Part shown: positions 7,976 to 15,990 of the stretch, one piece after another
How positions within the stretch are numbered: the stretch's first letter is position 1
Layout: each line of letters opens with the position of its first letter
Source: Gandjariella thermophila
Lineage (GTDB): Bacteria; Actinomycetota; Actinomycetes; Mycobacteriales; Pseudonocardiaceae
Direction of reading: 5' to 3'
DNA length: 64,000 nucleotides
NCBI RefSeq assembly: GCF_005405885.1
Contig: NZ_BJFL01000001.1
Coordinates: forward strand, 62,001 to 126,000
Translations under genes and position numbers: made by a program
The notes under the pieces: generated by a model
The model's database searches: none
Told to the model about the DNA's origin: nothing
The model's input: only the letters and a program-made list of their open reading frames with translations

Positions 7976-8758
7976 ACGCTCCGGTTTTTCGCGCTCGCGC
8001 GCACCGCGGCGGTGAACCGAACGGCGGGCACGCTCGTATACAAGGCAAGCCCCGCGTCGGGTGGGCCGCGCTATGTCCCCCCGACGTGCTCCGCACCCGG
8101 CGCGGGGCGCCTACCCAGAACACGGAACGCGCCGAACTGCAACGGCACCGCGCGGATCACCGGCGTTTCCCGAGCGCAAGGCGTCGGCGCACGACCCGGG
8201 GCCTGGCGGTGCGCCGTCCCCGTCATTCGCGCACCGCCAGGCCCCGGCCCACGGCACCGTTCCCCCACGAGGGACCGGTGCGAATCTTTCCGACCGCGCG
8301 GACCGGCAATCGGCGAGACAGGAAAACGGGTCCGCGGTGGGCGGTCGAGACCGGGACGGTAATGCGGTCGGGTGCGACGTCCCCGGTGTTCCCACCGTGG
8401 TGTGATCCGAATAATCATCGGCGCCCTCGGCGGCGGGAAGAACCCGTTCGGCGCAGTGTGGTGCGTGTTTCCGTGGGTCTGTCCCACCGGACGCCAAGTT
8501 CCCGCACAGGGCGCTGATCAGGCCGTTCGGGCGACGAGCGGCAGGCCATCGGGCGTCGGGACTAGGCCGACCGGGTCGGTGATCTCGATTCCGGGTTGAA
8601 TTTTGTTTCCGTCGCCCAGCCCGACCGGAGCAATTCGGCCGCGACCTTTCTAGTCGGTTGGCGGATACGACGTCCAGGCACGCTGACGTTCAATGGGGGC
8701 AAGCGGAACCACGACGACTCCCTTCGGCGGCGTACATCTCGAAACCGGACATACCGCC
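7976..8758. other. Long gene-free divergent region
   Basis: Nearly 800 bases between alkB and lysE with several open frames but none with a credible ribosome site or recognisable protein. The main content is a pair of adjacent stem-loops at 8198-8281, listed separately. The stretch 8590-8660 is locally AT-richer and may hold the lysE promoter. Confidence 0.4.
8198..8281. other. Two tandem strong stem-loops, possible structured RNA
   Basis: First element: a perfect 17-bp inverted repeat, 8198-8214 paired with 8229-8245, loop 14 nt. Second element: GCACCGTTCCC (8254-8264) paired with GGGACCGGTGC (8271-8281) at 10 of 11 positions, loop 6 nt. They lie in the middle of a divergent intergenic region, where a terminator is not expected. 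They could mark the end of an unrecognised small transcript, a regulatory RNA or a protein-binding site. Confidence 0.45.
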
Positions 8759-8813
8759 ATGGGCATGTACGCGAACGCCTTTTGTGCCCACACGGAAGGG
8801 TGACGATCCGCCG

Positions 8814-9458
8814 ATGAGCCAGTTATTGCCTTACGTCGGTCTGTGCGTGTTGATAGCGCTGACTCCCGGGCTGGACACCGCGGTGGTGGTGCGCAGCGCG
8901 TTGCACGGCGGCACCCGGGCCGGGCTGTTCACGGCGGTGGGATGCGCGGCAGGTCTGCTGGTGCACGCGACCGCGGTCGCGGTGGGTGTCGCCGAACTGC
9001 TGTTGCGTAGCGCGGCCGCGTACCAGGCGATGAGACTGGCCGGCGCGGTGCTGCTGATCGTGCTGGGTGCCCGGTCGCTGTGGTTGACCTGGTGGCGCGG
9101 TGGCGAGACCCCGCAGCACGAGATCGCGGCCGAGGCGCCGCTGGGTGACGTCGCGGTCCGCCGCGGCAAGCCGTTCGTGCAGGGCCTGCTCACCGACCTG
9201 ACCAACCCGAAGGCGACCCTGTTCTTCGTGGCAACCCTGCCGCAGTTCATTCCGCTGGGCCGGCCGTCGGCGGCGGTACCGATCGCGCTGGCACTGGCCA
9301 CCATCACGCTGCTGTGCAGCCTGGCCTGGCTGAGCGTGACCGCGGTCGCGGTGAACCGGGCCCGGCACCTGCTCGGCTCGCCGCGTATGCGGCGGGCGCA
9401 GGAAACCATGCTGGGCGCCGCGCTGATCGGCTTGGGCGTGCGCGTCGCGATCCACTGA
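8814..9458 (+). CDS. LysE/RhtB-family amino-acid exporter
   Basis: 214 residues with six hydrophobic segments. Family landmarks are the N-terminal ALTPGLDTAVVVRSALHGGTRAG (the PGP-like motif of LysE/RhtB), AMRLAGAVLLIVLGARSLW, and FVQGLLTDLTNPKATLFFVATLPQF. Such proteins export lysine, arginine, homoserine or threonine; which one cannot be told here. ATG 8814 starts at the conserved N terminus; GGAAGGG at 8794-8800 is somewhat far. A 14-codon frame (8759-8803) just upstream could be a leader peptide but has no supporting signal. Confidence 0.85.
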   Translation: MSQLLPYVGLCVLIALTPGLDTAVVVRSALHGGTRAGLFTAVGCAAGLLVHATAVAVGVAELLLRSAAAYQAMRLAGAVLLIVLGARSLWLTWWRGGETPQHEIAAEAPLGDVAVRRGKPFVQGLLTDLTNPKATLFFVATLPQFIPLGRPSAAVPIALALATITLLCSLAWLSVTAVAVNRARHLLGSPRMRRAQETMLGAALIGLGVRVAIH

Positions 9459-9460
9459 CC

Positions 9461-9495
9461 GGGTGCGGGGCGTTGCCGCCGCGGGTGACGCACCC
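9461..9495. terminator. Stem-loop between convergent genes
   Basis: GGGTGCG (9461-9467) pairs with CGCACCC (9489-9495), immediately after the lysE stop codon and before the end of the convergent DUF998 gene. An alternative smaller hairpin forms inside the right arm. Confidence 0.4.
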
Positions 9496-9613
9496 GCCCT
9501 CTCATGGGGCCGCGTCGCCGAGGGTACTGCCACGGGAAGGAACTTCGGGTCAACGTCGGCGCGGTGACGCGTCTGCTGGCTGTGAGCACAGTGGACTCAC
9601 GTTCACTCAGCTT

Positions 9614-10312
9614 TCAGGTAACGGCGTGCCGACCCAGCAGCGCCAGCCAGGTGGCCTCGACGAGCATCTCCGCCGTCTGCGGCATGCCGGTGGGTCCACC
9701 GGCCAGCAGGCAGGCGCCGAGCGCCACCGTGGCCGTCAACTCGGCCGCCAGCCAACCGGGCGCCCACCGCAGCGCCGCGCCACGGGGATGTTCCCGCCCG
9801 GCCAGGCTCACCGCGAGCATCGATCCCAGCAGGCCCAGCACGGCGAGCACACTGACCAGCCCGTGGGCCTGGTCCACCCACGGCGCCCTCAGCGACACCA
9901 CCGGCAACTCGCAGCCCGCGTCGACATGCGGCACGCAGCTCATCCCGGCCAGTTCGTCCACTGTGGAAGCCGCCCCGTACAGCGCGAGCGCCAGCCATGC
10001 CAGGCGCATCCGCGCCGCCGCGCGGGACGGTCCCGGGTACCGCGCCGGCTCGACCGCGGCCAGCGCCACGGCAGCGGCCGTGACCAGGAGGTCCGCGGCG
10101 ACGAAGCCGCCGCGGAACAGCCACGCCCACGGCCGGCCGGCCACCTCGACCTCGCTGAACAGCAACCACGGCCATGCCGGACCGCTCCGCCACCCGGCCA
10201 GTACGGTCCACCCGGCGTCGAGTGTCCCCGCCAGGATGAGTGCCACGCCACCGGCCCGGCGCGCGGCGTCGGTGGCTACCGGCCGTGCCGGTTCCCGCTG
10301 GCGTGGCAGCAC
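9614..10312 (-). CDS. DUF998-family membrane protein
   Basis: About 232 residues, six predicted membrane segments. The middle has the DUF998-like landmark in which cysteines and an Asp precede a His: ELAGMSCVPHVDAGCEL then WVDQAHGLVSVLA. The function of the family is unknown. The start is uncertain: GTG 10312 is the most upstream site that keeps the first membrane segment (GGVALILAGTLDAGWTVLAG) and lacks the low-complexity leader, but no clear ribosome site precedes it. It is convergent with lysE and divergent from the SDR gene. Confidence 0.6.
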   Translation of the reverse strand: MLPRQREPARPVATDAARRAGGVALILAGTLDAGWTVLAGWRSGPAWPWLLFSEVEVAGRPWAWLFRGGFVAADLLVTAAAVALAAVEPARYPGPSRAAARMRLAWLALALYGAASTVDELAGMSCVPHVDAGCELPVVSLRAPWVDQAHGLVSVLAVLGLLGSMLAVSLAGREHPRGAALRWAPGWLAAELTATVALGACLLAGGPTGMPQTAEMLVEATWLALLGRHAVT

Positions 10313-10421
10313 ACCAGCAGTGTGCCCCGCCCGCCGGGCCGCTAACCGCGTCCGGGGTTGAGCCGCCGACCCGGCGGGTACGCCCCGGGCGACTCGGATC
10401 GACCACGGCGGGAGGCAAGCG

Positions 10422-11504
10422 ATGAGCCGGGCCGGCAACACGCCTGACGAGCGGAGTGTCCGCATGGTGGTCACCGGGGCCAGCGGCAACGTGGGCACCA
10501 GCGTGGTGCGGGCGCTCAGCGAGGACCCGAGGGTGGCGGCGATCGTGGGGGCGGCCCGGCGCCGGCCGGAGTGGTCCTGCCCGAAGCTGGACTGGGCGTG
10601 CGTGGACGTCGCCGAGGACGACCTGGACCCGCTGGTCACCGGGGCGGATGTGGTGATCCACCTGGCCTGGCTGTTCCAGCCCACGCACGATCCGGTCACC
10701 ACCTGGCGGGTCAACGTGCTGGGCAGCATCCGGGTGTTCGAGGCCGTGGCGCGGACGGGGGTGCCGGCGCTGGTGTACGCGTCCTCGGTGGGGGCGTACT
10801 CGCCGGGGCCGAAGCACCGGCTGGTCGGTGAGGACTGGCCCACTCACGGCTGGCCCGGCGCCGCCTACCCCCGGGAGAAGGCCTACCTGGAGCGCTACCT
10901 CGACGGTTTCGAACCGCGGCATCCGGGCGTGCGGGTGGTGCGGATGCGACCGGGGTTCCTGTTCAAGCGGGAGTCCGCGACGCAGCAGCGGCGGCTGTTC
11001 GCGGGGCCGTTGCTGCCCGGTGGGCTGGCCCGCCGCGAACTGATCCCGCTGGTGCCCGATGTGCCCGGGCTGCGGGTGCAGGCTCTGCACACCGAGGACG
11101 CCGCGGCGGCGTACCGGTTGGCCGCGCTCGGCGACGCGCGCGGCGCGTTCAATCTCGCCGCCGAGCCGGTGCTGGACGCGCCGGTGCTGGCCGAGTTGCT
11201 GGGGGCGCGCACGGTGCGCATGCCGGCGTGGGTGGCCCGCGCCGCGCTGGCCGCGGCCTGGCGGATGCACGCGGTGCCGGCGTCCCCGGGCCTGTTCGAC
11301 GCGGTGCTGCGGCTGCCGCTGATGAGCGCCGACCGGGCGGGGGAGGAGTTGGGCTGGACGCCCCGGTACCGGGCCACCGACGCGATCGGTGAGTTCCTGA
11401 CCGGTTTGCGGGAGGGCGCGGGCATGGCCACGCCGCCGCTGGCGCCTCGGCTGCCCGGTGGTCGCCTGGAGGAGCTGCGCACCGGGGTGGGTAGCCGGCC
11501 CTGA
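10422..11504 (+). CDS. NAD(P)-dependent epimerase/dehydratase (extended SDR)
   Basis: 360 residues. The Rossmann glycine motif GASGNVGTS follows the first strand (MVVTGASGNVG, about residues 15-25). DVVIHLAW and the catalytic SSVGAYSPG...YPREK (Ser, Tyr-x3-Lys; the Tyr is in AAYPREK) are intact. The C-terminal third, with SADRAGEELGWTPRYRATDAI, is that of NAD-dependent epimerase/dehydratases. The substrate is not evident and no pathway gene is adjacent. ATG 10422 has GGGAGGCAAGCG before it. Confidence 0.85.
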   Translation: MSRAGNTPDERSVRMVVTGASGNVGTSVVRALSEDPRVAAIVGAARRRPEWSCPKLDWACVDVAEDDLDPLVTGADVVIHLAWLFQPTHDPVTTWRVNVLGSIRVFEAVARTGVPALVYASSVGAYSPGPKHRLVGEDWPTHGWPGAAYPREKAYLERYLDGFEPRHPGVRVVRMRPGFLFKRESATQQRRLFAGPLLPGGLARRELIPLVPDVPGLRVQALHTEDAAAAYRLAALGDARGAFNLAAEPVLDAPVLAELLGARTVRMPAWVARAALAAAWRMHAVPASPGLFDAVLRLPLMSADRAGEELGWTPRYRATDAIGEFLTGLREGAGMATPPLAPRLPGGRLEELRTGVGSRP

Positions 11505-11511
11505 CGGGTGG

Positions 11512-11778
11512 TCAGCCGGGCCCGCTCGATCAGCGCCCGTGCGGCCGGGCTGATCGGGCCCTCGGCGCGCCAGGCGAACGCCAGCCGGCCGCGCAGCCCT
11601 CGTCGAGCCGGGCGCGCGGGCCGGTGCCGTGGGGCAGGCTGATCAGTGGGCGGCCGCGCAGGGTATCCAGGGAGATCACCCGGTGCATGGTGAGTTCGTG
11701 GTCCGGGGCGGCCGCGACGACGATCGGCTGGTCGGTGGCCCGCCGGCAGCCGGACGGCGGCTGGCTGCGGATCATGGA
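11512..11778 (-). pseudogene. Remnant of a LysR-type regulator (C-terminal part)
   Basis: On the minus strand one frame encodes TDQPIVVAAAPDHEL, LRGRPLISLP and HGTGPRARLDEGC, typical of the LysR effector domain; the continuation RLAFAWRAEGP and then ISPAARALIERA, the usual LysR tail, is in another frame, so there is a frameshift near 11600. There is no DNA-binding domain upstream and no stop after the natural C terminus. About 90 codons survive. It was presumably once paired with the adjacent SDR gene. Confidence 0.6.
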
Positions 11779-11802
11779 CCGGCCGGAGACCCCGGCGTGA
11801 CG

Positions 11803-11846
11803 GATGGTCTGGGCCATCCACCGACCGGTGGGTGGCCCAGACCATC
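11803..11846. repeat. 44-bp near-perfect palindrome
   Basis: The arm at 11803-11822 is complementary to 11827-11846 at 19 of 20 positions; counting the centre, the arms reach 21 bp around a 2-nt spacer. It sits at the broken 5' edge of the LysR remnant and downstream of the leftward moaD-like gene. It could be a second terminator or the end of a lost mobile element. Confidence 0.5.
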
Positions 11847-11880
11847 GGGTCTGGTCGGCAGGGACCGTGTGCGGACAGGC

Positions 11881-11920
11881 GATGCCGGCACGAGCGGCCC
11901 TCCGCGCTCGCACCGGCATC
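11881..11920 (-). terminator. Stem-loop downstream of the moaD-like gene
   Basis: Arms 11881-11896 and 11905-11920 match at 14 of 16 positions around an 8-nt loop. It lies 33 nt past the stop codon of the leftward moaD-like gene and is the likely terminator of that two-gene operon. Confidence 0.5.
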
Positions 11921-11953
11921 GGTGACGTGCCCGCGCACCCCGAAGCGCGGGCG

Positions 11954-12250
11954 TCATCCCCCCGCCATCGCTCCCACGACCAGGAATGGTTCGGCCCCGG
12001 AGGCCACCGCGTCCGGCAGCGGCGCGTCCGGTGGTTCGTGGGACAGGTCCTGCTCGCAGGCGAAGAACCGCACAAACGCCCGCCGCCGCCCGGTGGCCGG
12101 GTCGCGCATGGTGCCGCGCAGCATCGGGTAGCGGGCCTCCAGGGTGTCGATCACCAACCGCTGCGTGGCTGGTCCGGAAACCTCCAGCCGCACCTCGCCG
12201 TCGACGTGGGCCAGCGTGCGCAGGTGCGCGGGAAGCACGACGCGGATCAT
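11954..12250 (-). CDS. MoaD/ThiS-type ubiquitin-like sulfur carrier
   Basis: 98 residues of beta-grasp pattern: [24 protein letters not shown], then [14 protein letters not shown] and a C terminus ending GAMAGG. The double Gly at the very end is where MoaD/ThiS proteins are adenylated and thiocarboxylated. The ATG overlaps the stop of the upstream beta-propeller gene (ATGA, 12247-12250), so the two are translationally coupled. No MoeB, MoaE or ThiG is beside it, so it is not clearly part of molybdopterin or thiamine synthesis. Confidence 0.78.
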   Translation of the reverse strand: MIRVVLPAHLRTLAHVDGEVRLEVSGPATQRLVIDTLEARYPMLRGTMRDPATGRRRAFVRFFACEQDLSHEPPDAPLPDAVASGAEPFLVVGAMAGG

Positions 12251-13362
12251 GGCAGGGTCTGCACCTCCACGGACAGCACCGGCGGCAGGTGCTCGACGAT
12301 CGGTGCCCAGCTGTCTCCGGCGTCGGCGGAGGCGTACACCTGGCCGCCGGTGGTGCCGAAGTAGACTCCGCACTCGTCCAGCGTGTCGACGGCCATGGCG
12401 TCCCGCAGCACGTTGACGTAGCAGTCGCGTTGCGGCAGGCCGTTGGTCAGCGGCTGCCACTCGTCCCCGCCGTTGCGGCTGCGGTACACCCGCAGCCTGC
12501 CCTCCGGCGGGTAGTGCTCGGAGTCGCTCTTGATCGGCACCACGTAGACGGTGTCCGGCTCGTGCGCGTGCACGTCGATCGGGAAGCCGAAGTCGGTGGG
12601 CAGGTTGCCGCTGACCTCCCGCCACGTCTCGCCGGCGTCGTCGCTGCGCATCACGTCCCAGTGCTTCTGCATGAACAGCACCTCGGGGCGGGAGCGGTGC
12701 ATGGCTATGCGGTGCACACAGTGACCGACCTCGGCGTCCGGGTCGGGGATGCCCTGGGAGTGCAGGCCGCGGTTGATCGGCCGCCACGTTTTGCCCGCGT
12801 CGTCGCTGCGGAACGCCCCGGCGGCGGAGATCGCCACGAACATCCGGCCCGGTTCCTTCGGGTCGAGCACGATGGTGTGCAGGCACATGCCGCCGGCGCC
12901 GGGCTGCCAGGCCGATCCGGAGTCGTGGCCGCGCAGCCCGGGTAGCTCCTGCCAGGTCTGCCCGCCGTCGGCGGAGCGGAACAGGGCCGCGTCCTCCACC
13001 CCGGCGTAGACGGTGTCCGGGTCGGTCGGCGACGGTTCCAGGTGCCACACACGGGCGAACTCCCACGGGTGCGGCGTGCCGTCGTACCACTGGTGGGTGC
13101 CGGGCACCCCGTCGTAGGCGAACTCGTTGCCCACCGGGTGCCAGGTCCGGCCGCCGTCGTCCGAGCGCTGGATGAGCTGGCCGAACCAGGCGTTGGACTG
13201 GGACGCGTAGATCCGGTCCGGATCCGCCGACGAGCCCTTCAGGTGGTAGATCTCCCATCCGCCGAAATGGGGTCCGCTGACGTCCCACTGTCTTCGGCTG
13301 CCGTCCGCGCTCAGCACGAACGCGCCCTTCCGGGTGCCGACCAGTACCCGCACGCCGCTCAT
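12247..13362 (-). CDS. BNR/sialidase-like beta-propeller protein
   Basis: 371 residues with at least four BNR/Asp-box repeats: [33 protein letters not shown] and [11 protein letters not shown], with degenerate later copies ([21 protein letters not shown]). This is the propeller of exo-sialidases and photosystem II assembly factor Ycf48-like proteins. There is no signal peptide, so a cytoplasmic place is likely. Sialidase active-site residues are not evident, and glycosidase activity should not be assumed. It is coupled to the MoaD-like gene; the pair recurs in actinobacteria as I recall, without a known role. Confidence 0.75.
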   Translation of the reverse strand: MSGVRVLVGTRKGAFVLSADGSRRQWDVSGPHFGGWEIYHLKGSSADPDRIYASQSNAWFGQLIQRSDDGGRTWHPVGNEFAYDGVPGTHQWYDGTPHPWEFARVWHLEPSPTDPDTVYAGVEDAALFRSADGGQTWQELPGLRGHDSGSAWQPGAGGMCLHTIVLDPKEPGRMFVAISAAGAFRSDDAGKTWRPINRGLHSQGIPDPDAEVGHCVHRIAMHRSRPEVLFMQKHWDVMRSDDAGETWREVSGNLPTDFGFPIDVHAHEPDTVYVVPIKSDSEHYPPEGRLRVYRSRNGGDEWQPLTNGLPQRDCYVNVLRDAMAVDTLDECGVYFGTTGGQVYASADAGDSWAPIVEHLPPVLSVEVQTLP

Positions 13363-13435
13363 ACCGTTTCCTCCCGCTGCTCTTCCCGCCTCGCTGTGCC
13401 GAATGTCGCCGAATCGCGCCGTGCCTGCCGCCCGT

Positions 13436-13822
13436 TCATTCCTCGACGAGGAAGAACTCGTTGCCGAACGGGTCGCTGAACCAGGTGACCTTCGCGCCCC
13501 AGGGCATCGTCTCCGGCGGGTTCTTGAACGTCACGCCCCTGGCGGACAGTTCGGCGTAGGTGGCGGCGATGTCCGAGGTGATCAGCGAGATGCCGGTGTT
13601 GCCTTCCGCGCCGACCCGGGACGGCGGCTGCTGGCCGTACACCTCGGGCTGGCCGAGCACGATTCCGGTTTTCTCACCCGGTGGGACCACGGTCAGGAAC
13701 CGCATGACGGGTCCCATCTGGTTGTCCTCCCGCTTTTCCCAACCGAGCGTGTCGACGTAGAAGCGGAGGGCTTCCTCCTGGTCGCCGACAATGATCGTGG
13801 TCGAGTGCAGGTGGCTCATCAT
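13436..13822 (-). CDS. VOC-family (glyoxalase-like) protein
   Basis: 128 residues, one VOC unit: [27 protein letters not shown] at the start and [18 protein letters not shown] at the end, with the metal-ligand Glu in FGNEF. It resembles the actinobacterial VOC proteins annotated as glyoxalase or lactoylglutathione lyase; the substrate is unknown. The start is set by a leaderless layout: TAGGGT (minus strand of 13829-13834) ends 6 nt before ATG 13822 and there is no Shine-Dalgarno site. It lies 5 nt from the end of the upstream AraC gene on the same strand. Confidence 0.82.
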   Translation of the reverse strand: MMSHLHSTTIIVGDQEEALRFYVDTLGWEKREDNQMGPVMRFLTVVPPGEKTGIVLGQPEVYGQQPPSRVGAEGNTGISLITSDIAATYAELSARGVTFKNPPETMPWGAKVTWFSDPFGNEFFLVEE

Positions 13823-13826
13823 GCGA

Positions 13827-14666
13827 TCACCCTAGAATCCGCTCCGGCCGCCGTCTTCTCCAATCTTGCGCATGCGGCGACGCCAGCGGCGGCAGCGCGA
13901 CCAGCACCGGCGGCTGCCAGGTCTGCGCCACGTCCAGGTGCACGTCGCGGTGGTGGCACTGGCCGGCCGCGGTGACCCGCACCGGCCGGGGGGCGGCGCC
14001 GACCACGCTGGTCGCCGGCACCAGTTGGGCGGGCAGGTCGGCGCGGGCGGGCAGCGCGGTGGCCAGCACCCAGTAGGTGCCGGGCGGGACGTCGGTGAGC
14101 AGGAAGTCGCCGGCCCCGGCGAGCAGCGACCCGCTGACCGGGAAGCCGCGGGCGGCGCGGCGCGGGAACAGGCCCACGTACACGGAGGCGCCCGCGCCGA
14201 GCAGCGCGGCCGCGGCCGGGCTGAGTCGCACCGACCCGCCGACGGCGCCGCCGCCCGGCGCGCTGCCCGGGACGAGCACCGGGCGCGGTGGGGCGTCCGC
14301 GAGCGCGTCGGGCAGCCGCCGGAAGGCCACCGGGCTGGCGCCGACCGCGGCGGCGAACCGGGCGGTGAAGGTGCCCACCGAGGTGAACCCGACGGCGTGG
14401 CAGATGTCGATGACCCGGTCGTCGCCAGCCAGCAGCAGCCGTTTGGCGTGCTGGAAGCGGTGCGCGGCGAGGAACTGGCCGGGCGGTACGCCCAGCCGCC
14501 GCTCGAAGGACCGGGCGAGGTGGAAGGGGCTGTAGCCGACATGATCGGCGACGTCACCGAGGGTGATGGGCTGGTCGGTGTGGTCGGCGAGGAAGCGTGC
14601 CGCCTCGATCACGGCGTCCCGCACGTCAACACCCCCCACCCGAACGGCGCAAGCGGCATCGCTCAT
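13827..14666 (-). CDS. AraC-family regulator with N-terminal DNA-binding domain
   Basis: 279 residues. Unusually for AraC proteins, the two helix-turn-helix units come first (about 20-115): ITLGDVADHVGYSPFHLARSFERRLG and then VIDICHAVGFTSVGTFTARFAAAVGASPVAFRR. The remaining 160 residues are a beta-rich, Pro/Ala/Gly-rich domain with no cupin motif that probably senses a ligand (FLLTDVPPGTYWVLATALP suggests a carboxypeptidase-regulatory-like beta sandwich). ATG 14666 was chosen. The next gene downstream is the VOC gene, which also has its own leaderless promoter. Confidence 0.82.
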   Translation of the reverse strand: MSDAACAVRVGGVDVRDAVIEAARFLADHTDQPITLGDVADHVGYSPFHLARSFERRLGVPPGQFLAAHRFQHAKRLLLAGDDRVIDICHAVGFTSVGTFTARFAAAVGASPVAFRRLPDALADAPPRPVLVPGSAPGGGAVGGSVRLSPAAAALLGAGASVYVGLFPRRAARGFPVSGSLLAGAGDFLLTDVPPGTYWVLATALPARADLPAQLVPATSVVGAAPRPVRVTAAGQCHHRDVHLDVAQTWQPPVLVALPPLASPHAQDWRRRRPERILG

Positions 14667-14888
14667 CGTGCCCCCGCGGCGGGCGCCACACAACGCGGCG
14701 TTCCCGGCGTGTCCAGGGCGGACCAGGCCAGGGGACGTGGTCGCGGTCGCGGTCGCGGTGGGGATGATGCGCTGCGCCGGCCGGGCGGCGGCCATTCGAC
14801 CGACCGCAACACCACGCCACCGGGCACTACCACGCCGGCGGTCGGCCGGCCACCCTGGTCTCACGACGGCCGGGGGAGGGGTAGGCCA

Positions 14889-15005
14889 GTGGTCGGACCG
14901 CACGTGAAGATGAAGGAATGCCCGCGGTGCCACGGCTCGGGCATGGCCAGGGACGGATCGCCGTGCGGCCGGTGTGGCGGCCTCGGGCAGGTCCCGGACC
15001 GCTGA
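14889..15005 (+). CDS. 38-residue zinc-knuckle small protein
   Basis: A very small gene with good signals: GGGGAGGGG 7 nt before GTG 14889. The product has two C-x2-C pairs in CPRCHGSG and CGRCGGLG, the CxxCxGxG repeat of the DnaJ zinc centre, so it should bind one Zn. Free-standing DnaJ-like knuckles of this size are common in actinobacteria and may assist folding or redox chemistry; the role is unknown. ATG 14910 is a later in-frame alternative. Confidence 0.65.
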   Translation: MVGPHVKMKECPRCHGSGMARDGSPCGRCGGLGQVPDR

Positions 15006-15132
15006 GCGGCGCCTCGCGTTCGGCTGCGCACCCACCCGGCCGATCGCCGAGGTCAACCGGCGCGCCCCGGCGTTCGCCGGCCGTTTGTCCCCTGGGGATC
15101 AGGGGAACGCGAGCGGGTGGAGGTGCGTGCCG

Positions 15133-15831
15133 ATGGTGGAGTATCAGCGACTGCTCGCGACAGTGTCCCGGATGACCGGTCTGGGCACCGGGGAGGCGCG
15201 GGCCGCGGCCGAGGCGACCATCACCACGCTGGCCCACTCGCTGGACGACGACACACGGAAAGTCCTGCTGGACGCGGTGCCCACCGAGCTGCGGGACGAC
15301 TTCCCGATCGAGGGCGTGCACCGCCCGGGCGAGCAGACCGACTTCGTCCGCCGGGTGGCCCTGCTGGAACGGCGCCCGCCGGAGCAGGCCCGCTACCGGG
15401 CGCAGGCCGTGCTCACCGCGCTGGTGGAGCAGGAGCCGGAGCTGCTGGACCGGCTGCACGTTCCGGACGACCTGCGTGACCTCGTGCGGGACGCCGGCGC
15501 CGGGGGCGGCATCACCGGCCCGACCGGGCACACCGCGCGGCTGACCGACGACGAGGTGCGGCGGGAGCTGTCCCGCCTGCCGGACTGGTCCGGCGACAGC
15601 GGCGGGCTGTCCCGGACGCTGGCCCTGCCGCCGGAGAACCTGGACCGGGTGCTGAACCGGCTGGACGCGTTGCGCCGCGCCCGGGGCCGCGGCCCGGAGG
15701 TCCGGCGGGACGGTGACACCGCGGTGCTCACCGTTCGTACCCGGGCTGTCGGCGGGGTCACCGGGCTCGACGTGGACCTGGCGCACCAGGTGGACGACGC
15801 GATTCAGGAAGCCGGCGCGGGCATGGCCTGA
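15133..15831 (+). CDS. DUF2267 domain fused to a PCD-like domain
   Basis: 232 residues. Residues 1-125 are DUF2267 (VEYQRLLATVSRMTG, LLDAVPTELRDDFPIEG). After a Gly-rich linker, residues about 140-230 resemble pterin-4a-carbinolamine dehydratase: LTDDEVRRELSRLPDWSG at the start and GGVTGLDVDLAHQVDDA at the end. The catalytic HH-P motif of PCD is replaced by GRGPEV, so dehydratase activity is unlikely. ATG 15133 follows GGAGG. The gene precedes the sigma factor by 159 nt on the same strand. Confidence 0.72.
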   Translation: MVEYQRLLATVSRMTGLGTGEARAAAEATITTLAHSLDDDTRKVLLDAVPTELRDDFPIEGVHRPGEQTDFVRRVALLERRPPEQARYRAQAVLTALVEQEPELLDRLHVPDDLRDLVRDAGAGGGITGPTGHTARLTDDEVRRELSRLPDWSGDSGGLSRTLALPPENLDRVLNRLDALRRARGRGPEVRRDGDTAVLTVRTRAVGGVTGLDVDLAHQVDDAIQEAGAGMA

Positions 15832-15990
15832 ACCGCCGTCGTCGGTTCCGGCGTTGTTGTCCAACGTGGCAGCGTTGAACACCTCGCCGGAGCGCCCCGG
15901 CGGCGGGCCCGGTGCCCGAGGGTGCCGGACCTGCTCGCCGGCTGGATCACCTCGGGCGCGGGGCACGGTCGGGCGTGGCAGGCAGGAACG

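Noticed and set aside
8548-8563. TCGGGACT half-site, also at 6235-6242, resembling a DosR box (relevant since Rv1733c is a DosR target in M. tuberculosis).
   Set aside because: Only one half of the palindrome is present in each case; the second half does not match. Not enough to claim DosR control.
9603-11270. Very long minus-strand open frame opposite the SDR gene, and similar long antisense frames opposite the sigma (14827-16323), DUF2267 and LLM genes.
   Set aside because: High GC keeps antisense frames open; they lack family motifs and have the skewed Arg/Ala/Pro/Gly composition of shadow frames. Only the DUF998 part (9614-10312) is a real gene.
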